Assembly: GCA_963823245.1 (NCBI GenBank)
Contig: CAWGKQ010000010.1
Location: 372,001 to 436,000, forward strand
Direction: 5' to 3'
DNA length: 64,000 nucleotides
Origin: JAWVFM01 sp963823245
GTDB lineage: Bacteria; Actinomycetota; Thermoleophilia; Solirubrobacterales; 70-9
Part shown: one piece after another, positions 57,734 through 64,000 of the stretch
Layout: each line of letters opens with the position of its first letter
How positions within the stretch are numbered: position 1 is the first letter of the stretch
Position numbers and translations under genes: made by a program
Notes under the pieces: model-generated
Seen by the model: the letters and a program-made list of their open reading frames with translations, nothing else
Database searches by the model: none
Told to the model about the DNA's origin: nothing

Positions 57734-58988
57734 ATGGCGAGGAGTGCTATCCAGGGAAGACTCCGCGCCGGCGCCTTGGCGGGCATGCTGGCGCTCATGC
57801 TCGTGGCCACAGGACTGGCCACGGCGGCGTCGCCGCGCGGCAGCGGCGGCACCGGCGCGGGCAGCGGGCACCATCACGGCCATCACCGGCACGGCGCGCG
57901 CGGCGCGCGTCGGGCCCCTCGGCGGCCAGGGAGTGTGGATCTGGTTGCTCGGCCACTCGAGCGGCGGGAGCGTCAACGCGATCGCCAAGCAGGCGCACGC
58001 CTCCGGCATCGACACGGTCTTCATCAAGAGCTCGGACAGCACGAACGAGTGGAGCCAGTTCACGCCGGGGCTCGTCAGCGCTCTCCACGCGCGCGGGCTC
58101 GACGTCTGCGCCTGGCAGTACGTCTACGGCAGCCACCCCAGCGGCGAGGCGAAGCAGGGCATCAAGGCGAAGGCCGACGGCGCCGACTGCCTGATGATCG
58201 ACGCCGAGGCCGAGTACGAGGGCCGCTACGCCGCCGCAAGCATCTACATGCGCAAGCTGCGCCACGGAGTCGGCTCGCGACTTCCCGATCGCGCTGGCGA
58301 GCTTTCCGTGGAACGACTACCACCCCGGGCTTCCCTACTCGGTCTTCCTCGGCCCCGGCGCGGCGCAGCACGACGCGCCGCAGGTGTACTGGAAGGCGAT
58401 CGGGACCTCGCCTCAGAACGGCCTCGAGCACATGTTCATCCAGAACCGCATCTACCGCCGGCCGATCGAGCCGCTCGGCCAGACGTACGACAACCCGCCG
58501 CCGCGCGAGCTCGCCGCGTTCCGCCACCTCTCGCTCTCCTACGGGTTCCCCGGCGTACTCGTGGTGGTCGTGGCAGGCGACCAAGCCCTCGGAGTGGAAG
58601 CTCCTGGGCCGGCCGAACCACCGAGCGCACGGATTCAAGAAGACCAAGGTGTACCCGGTCCTCCACCGGGGGAGCGCCGGCGATCCGGTCATCTGGGCGC
58701 AGGAGCACCTGATCGGAGCGGGCGAGAATCTCGGCGTTGACGGCCGCTTCGGCGCGCACACCAAGATCGCGGTCGAGGACTTCCAGTCGCGACACGACAT
58801 CACGCCGACCGGGACGATCGGCCCGCTCACGTGGAAGGCGCTGCTGCAGGTGAAGCCGGTGCGGATCGACTGGTCGAAGCCGCGCAAGACGCTGACGAAG
58901 GCCGAGACGCCGCCCGGGGGCGAGCCCGCCTCGGCGTCGCATGCCCGCGGTCCGCAACGAGATCCCCGCGCACCCGCCGCACGGCTGA
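57734..58988 (+). CDS. Exported GH25/DUF1906-like protein with peptidoglycan-binding domain, frameshifted
   Basis: About 418 residues. A signal peptide (LRAGALAGMLALMLVATGLATAA) is followed by a His/Gly-rich linker. A TIM-barrel-like domain is next: GQGVWIWLLGHSSGGSVNAI, GIDTVFIKSSDSTNEWSQF, GLDVCAWQYVYGSHPSGEAK, ADCLMIDAEAEYEG with acidic residues typical of lysozyme-like barrels. A PG_binding_1 repeat closes it (DPVIWAQEHLIGAGENLGVD, GRFGAHTKIAVEDFQ). Shifts near 57905, 58275, 58555 and 58945; the last gives MPAVRNEIPAHPPHG and the stop at 58988. Likely cell-wall-associated. Confidence 0.72.
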
Positions 58989-59031
58989 GCCGCACGGCTC
59001 TCGTCCTGGGGCGGTGGCGTATAACCGCTTC

Positions 59032-60532
59032 GTGGCGACGATCGAGCTGAGCCCCGCCGGACTCCGCCCGGGCGACGTCGTCCAGGTTGCGCGCGGCGGC
59101 GCCGAGGTGAGGCTCGGCGACGAGGGCCGGGCCGCGATGGAGGCGAGCGCGGCGATCGTCGACCGCCTTGCCGACTCCGACGAGCCCGTCTACGGCGTCT
59201 CGACGGGCTTCGGCTCGCTGGCGACGACCCCGATTGCGGCCGAGCGCCGCGAGGAGCTGCAGCGCTCGCTGATCCGCTCCCATGCCGCCGGCATGGGCCC
59301 GCCGGTCGAGCGCGAGGTGGTCCGGGCGATGATGCTCCTGCGCGCCCGATCGCTGGCGATGGGCTACTCGGGCGCGCGGCCGATCGTGGCGGAGCGTCTC
59401 CTCGACCTGCTGAACCGGGACGTCACGCCGGTCGTGCCCGAGCACGGCTCGCTCGGCGCGAGCGGCGACCTCGCTCCTCTGGCGCACGTCGCGCTCGTCC
59501 TGATCGGGGAGGGAGAGGTGCTCGGCGAGGCGGCCGGAACCGAGCCGCTGACGCTGCGCGCAAAGGAGGGCCTGGCGCTCATCAACGGGACCGACGGCAT
59601 CCTCGGCATGCTCGTTCTCGCCTGCGAGGACATGCGCACGCTGCTTCGCACGGCCGACGTCGCGGCCGCGATGTCGGTGGAGGCGCTCCTCGGAACCGAC
59701 CGGGCATTCGCCGAGGACCTGATCGCGCTGCGCCCGCAGGTCGGCCAGGCGGCGAGCGCCGCCAACCTCGCGGCGCCTTCTCGCCGGCTCGGAGATCGTG
59801 GCCTCGCACCGATACGACGATCCTCGTGTGCAGGACGCGTACTCGCTGCGCTGCGCGCCGCAGGTCCTCGGTGCCGCCCGCGACGCCCTCGCGCACGCCG
59901 ACCGCATCGCCGACGCGGAGCTCCGCTCGGCGATCGACAACCCCATGGTGCTCCCCGACGGGCGCGTCGAGTCGTGCGGCAACTTCCACGGCGCGCCCCT
60001 GGCGCTCGCGTGCGACCTGCTGGCGATCGCCGTCGCCGACGCCGGCGCGATCGCGGAGCGCCGGACCGATCGGCTCCTCGACGCGAGTCGCTCGCAGGGC
60101 CTCCCACCGTTCCTCGCCGCGGACCCGGGGGTGGACTCCGGGCTCATGATCGCCCAGTACACGCAGGCGGCGATGGTGGCCGAGAACCGCCGCCTCGCGG
60201 CGCCCGCGAGCGTCGACTCGCTGCCGACGAGCGCCATGCAGGAGGACCACGTCTCGATGGGGTGGGGCGCTGCGCGCAAGCTCCGAGCGTCACTCGCCAA
60301 CCTGGCGCGCATCGTGGCGATCGAGCTCGTGTGCGCCGCCCGCGCGCTCGATCTTCGAGCGCCGCTCGTGCCCGCGGCCGGGACGGCCGCCGCCCACGGC
60401 GTCGTCCGAAGCGCCGCCGGCGGGCCGGGGCCGGACCGTTCCCAGGCGCCCGAGCTCGCAGCGGTGGAGCGTCTCGTGGCCGAGGGCGTCGTGGTCGCCG
60501 CGGTCGAGGGCGCGATCGGGGAGCTTCTGTGA
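59032..60532 (+). CDS. hutH: Histidine ammonia-lyase, frameshifted
   Basis: About 500 residues. First step of histidine degradation (histidine to urocanate). The MIO-forming Ala-Ser-Gly lies in HGSLGASGDLAPLAH; VYGVSTGFGSLATT, GKEGLALINGT-like KEGLALINGTDGILG, QDAYSLRCAPQVLGA, AIDNPMVLPDG and TSAMQEDHVSMG are all conserved. One extra base near 59778 (after AASAANLAA). GTG 59032 has TATAAC 6 nt upstream. The shorter C-terminal region distinguishes it from plant-type PAL. First gene of the hut operon. Confidence 0.93.
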
Positions 60533-60558
60533 GCGCGAGGATCTACAAAGGAGCTGTT

Positions 60559-62263
<1,705 letters not shown>

Positions 62264-62313
62264 AGGGTTCGACACCGTATAGGTGCTCAATGCAGCACTC
62301 GACGTGAATCACC

Positions 62314-62889
62314 GTGCCCGTCCGTCCGATCCTCTCTCTCGGTGATCCAATCCTGAGGCAGCGCTCTCGGAGCGTGACGCCCGACGAGCTGGCCTCCCCC
62401 GAGATTCAATCCCTCATCGACGATCTGATCGAGACCAAGCGCGCCGCTGACGGCGCCGGCCTCGCCGCCAACCAGGTCGGCGAGACGGTGCGCGTCGCCG
62501 TCGTCGAGGTCGCGGCGAACAACCCGCGCTACCCCTACAAGCCGCCGGTGCGGCTGACCGTGATCGTGAACCCGGAGATCGAGCCGCTCGGCGACGAGAC
62601 GTTCAGGGTCAACGAGGGCTGCCTCTCGATCCCCGGCCTGCGCGGCGAGCTCGACCGCAGCCTGGACATCCGCGTGCGCTATCTCGACCGCGACGGCAAC
62701 GAGCGGACCGAGGTCCGCCGGGGGCTCACGGCCGGGACGTTCCAGCACGAGGTCGACCACCTCGACGGCGTCCTCTTCGTCGACCGGGCGGACCCCCGGA
62801 CGCTCGCCACGCCGGAGGAGTACGAACGCCATCAGCGCGTGGACTTCGAGCGCCGGGCTCGCGCGCTGGTCGACCGGGTGGGGTCGTGA
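62314..62889 (+). CDS. def: Peptide deformylase-family protein inside the hut operon
   Basis: 191 residues with all three deformylase motifs: GAGLAANQVG, EGCLSIPG (metal Cys) and QHEVDHLDG (HExxH metal ligands and catalytic Glu). It is most simply a peptide deformylase acting on N-formyl-Met. Its position is odd: 50 nt after hutU, with its TGA overlapping the GTG of hutF. HutF makes N-formylglutamate, so a role in deformylating that intermediate deserves consideration. Intact from GTG 62314. Confidence 0.9.
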   Translation: MPVRPILSLGDPILRQRSRSVTPDELASPEIQSLIDDLIETKRAADGAGLAANQVGETVRVAVVEVAANNPRYPYKPPVRLTVIVNPEIEPLGDETFRVNEGCLSIPGLRGELDRSLDIRVRYLDRDGNERTEVRRGLTAGTFQHEVDHLDGVLFVDRADPRTLATPEEYERHQRVDFERRARALVDRVGS

Positions 62890-64000
62890 AGACGTATTGG
62901 TGCGAGCTCGCCTGGCTCGGGGGCGACATCCCGGAGGCGAGCGTCGTCGTCACCGTCGAGGGCGACCGGATCGCTTCGGTCGCGCCGCGCGTGAGCCCGC
63001 CGCCCGTTGAGGCGTACCACCTCCTCGGCCTCACGATCCCGGGCCTCGCGAACTCTCACTCGCACGCCTTCCAGCGGGCGATGCGCGGCCGGACCCAGGC
63101 GGGGCGCGGCGACTTCTGGAGCTGGCGCGATGCCATGTACGAGCTGGCGGGCCGCCTCGACCCCGAGCTCTACTTCTCGCTGGCCCGGGCGACGTTCGCC
63201 GAGATGGCGCTCGCGGGCATCACGTGCGTGGGCGAGTTCCACTATCTCCACCACGCACCGGGCGGTGTCCGCTACGACGATCCCAACGAGGTCGGCAAGG
63301 CGCTGATCGAGGCGGCGGCCGAGGCGGGGATCAGGATGACCCTCCTCGACGCCTGCTACCTGCACGGCGGGATCGGCGAGCCGCCCAACGACGTGCAGCG
63401 GCGCTTCTCCGACGGCGACGCCGAGGGATGGGCGGGCCGCGTGAACGCGCTTTCCGACGGCCCGCGCACGCGCATCGGGGCGGCGATCCACAGCGTTCGC
63501 GCGGTCGACCCCGACTCGGCCGCGAGGGTCGCCGAGTGGGCCGGCGAGCGCCCCCTCCACGCGCACGTGTCGGAGCAGGTGGCGGAGAACGAGGCGAGCC
63601 TCGCGGCCTACGGGCGCACGCCGACGGCGGCGCTCGCCGACGCGGGCGCCCTCGGTCCCGCGTTCACCGCCGTGCATGCCACCCACCTCACCGCCGCCGA
63701 CCTCAGCGCGCTGGGGGGCTCGGGCGCGACCGTCTGCCTGTGCCCGACGACCGAGCGTGACCTGGCCGACGGGATCGGACCGGCGAAATCCCTCCGCGAC
63801 GCCGGCGCCCGGCTGGCCGTGGGATCCGACTCGCATGCCGGTCATCGACCCCCTCGAGGAGGCCCGGGCGATCGAGCTCGACGAGCGCCTCGCCTCCGGC
63901 GAGCGCGGCGGCTCTTCCCCCGCCGAGCTGCTCCGCGCCGCGACCGAGAGCGGTCATGCCTGCCTCGGCTGGCCCTCGGCCGGCCGCATCGAGGCAGGGG
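62886..64000 (+). CDS. hutF: Formimidoylglutamate deiminase, truncated by window end, frameshifted
   Basis: Amidohydrolase that converts N-formimino-glutamate to N-formylglutamate and ammonia. GTG 62886 overlaps the def stop. PGLANSHSHAFQRAMRGRTQ (first metal site), DFWSWRDAMYELAGRLDPEL, GITCVGEFHYLHHAPGG, RPLHAHVSEQVAENEA, AVHATHLTAADL and LAVGSDSHA (Asp ligand) fit HutF. A shift near 63838 leads to IDPLEEARAIELDERLASGE. The C-terminal ~70-80 residues lie beyond the window. It implies the five-step histidine pathway via formylglutamate. Confidence 0.92.
   Translation, partial: MKTYWCELAWLGGDIPEASVVVTVEGDRIASVAPRVSPPPVEAYHLLGLTIPGLANSHSHAFQRAMRGRTQAGRGDFWSWRDAMYELAGRLDPELYFSLARATFAEMALAGITCVGEFHYLHHAPGGVRYDDPNEVGKALIEAAAEAGIRMTLLDACYLHGGIGEPPNDVQRRFSDGDAEGWAGRVNALSDGPRTRIGAAIHSVRAVDPDSAARVAEWAGERPLHAHVSEQVAENEASLAAYGRTPTAALADAGALGPAFTAVHATHLTAADLSALGGSGATVCLCPTTERDLADGIGPAKSLRDAGARLAVGSDSHAGHRPPRGGPGDRARRAPRLRRARRLFPRRAAPRRDRERSCLPRLALGRPHRGR

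Overview
The window is very GC-rich (roughly 70 %). It is dense with short-spaced genes, many starting at GTG or TTG. The HspR-type heat-shock operon, the actinobacterial phosphatidylinositol-phosphate route, an F420-type LLM oxidoreductase and an exported 'KxLKNxSVxGKKLKNNTITGxxV' family protein all point to an actinobacterium. A deep lineage such as Thermoleophilia/Solirubrobacterales is my inference; no rRNA is present to settle it. Many well-conserved genes (purF, purL, clpB, dnaJ, nth, the rRNA methyltransferase, hutH, hutU) are split between reading frames, usually at C/G runs. I read these as single-base assembly errors, so I annotate each as one gene and give the shift points.

Layout. 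1-1415 (-): purF. 1509-6765 (+): SDR, TetR regulator, carboxymuconolactone-decarboxylase-like protein and esterase with overlapping starts/stops, then a heparinase-like lipoprotein. 18970-6821 (-): one long apparent operon that starts with purC and contains purS, purQ and purL. Interleaved with these are five sulfotransferase domains, a methyltransferase and a glycosyltransferase-sulfotransferase fusion; an alpha/beta-hydrolase lipoprotein gene closes it. 19070-19557: remnant of a calcium-binding-repeat gene. 22687-19562 (-): sulfotransferase plus two glycosyltransferases; a seventh sulfotransferase diverges at 22715. 23688-26487 (+): CsoR-type metal regulator with its own operator, cytochrome P450, secreted Cys-rich protein. 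29616-26494 (-): purD-purE-purB. 29636-32361: GYD protein, methyltransferase, second heparinase-like gene. 39117-32397 (-): dnaK-grpE-dnaJ-hspR-clpB. 40874-39288 (-): endonuclease III and a cytochrome c-cupredoxin fusion. 40929-46693: PAP2 protein, small unknowns, then PIP synthase, inositol-1-phosphate synthase and a PimA-like glycosyltransferase that appears fused to a PHP phosphoesterase. 46746-52726: UDG-like protein, zinc-ribbon protein, LLM oxidoreductase, RNA methyltransferase, zinc peptidase, phasin/H1-like protein, EEP-family protein. 52736-57624: argF, tRNA-Glu, lgt, SDR, catalase-like protein, antiporter, tRNA-Val. 57734-64000 (+): peptidoglycan-binding exoprotein, then a histidine-degradation operon hutH-hutU-def-hutF that runs off the window.

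How the genes work together. Eight purine genes (purF, L, Q, S, C, B, E, D) are spread over three minus-strand units. The central one carries a sulfonation/glycosylation gene set that would decorate a surface glycan or lipid and depends on PAPS, a purine nucleotide. A second glycosyltransferase-sulfotransferase unit lies just beyond it. The inositol cluster could make phosphatidylinositol and a mannosylated derivative, with the fused PHP domain as a candidate for the phosphatase step. Many transcription units have a TANNNT hexamer 6-12 nt before the start codon, which suggests widespread leaderless transcription.
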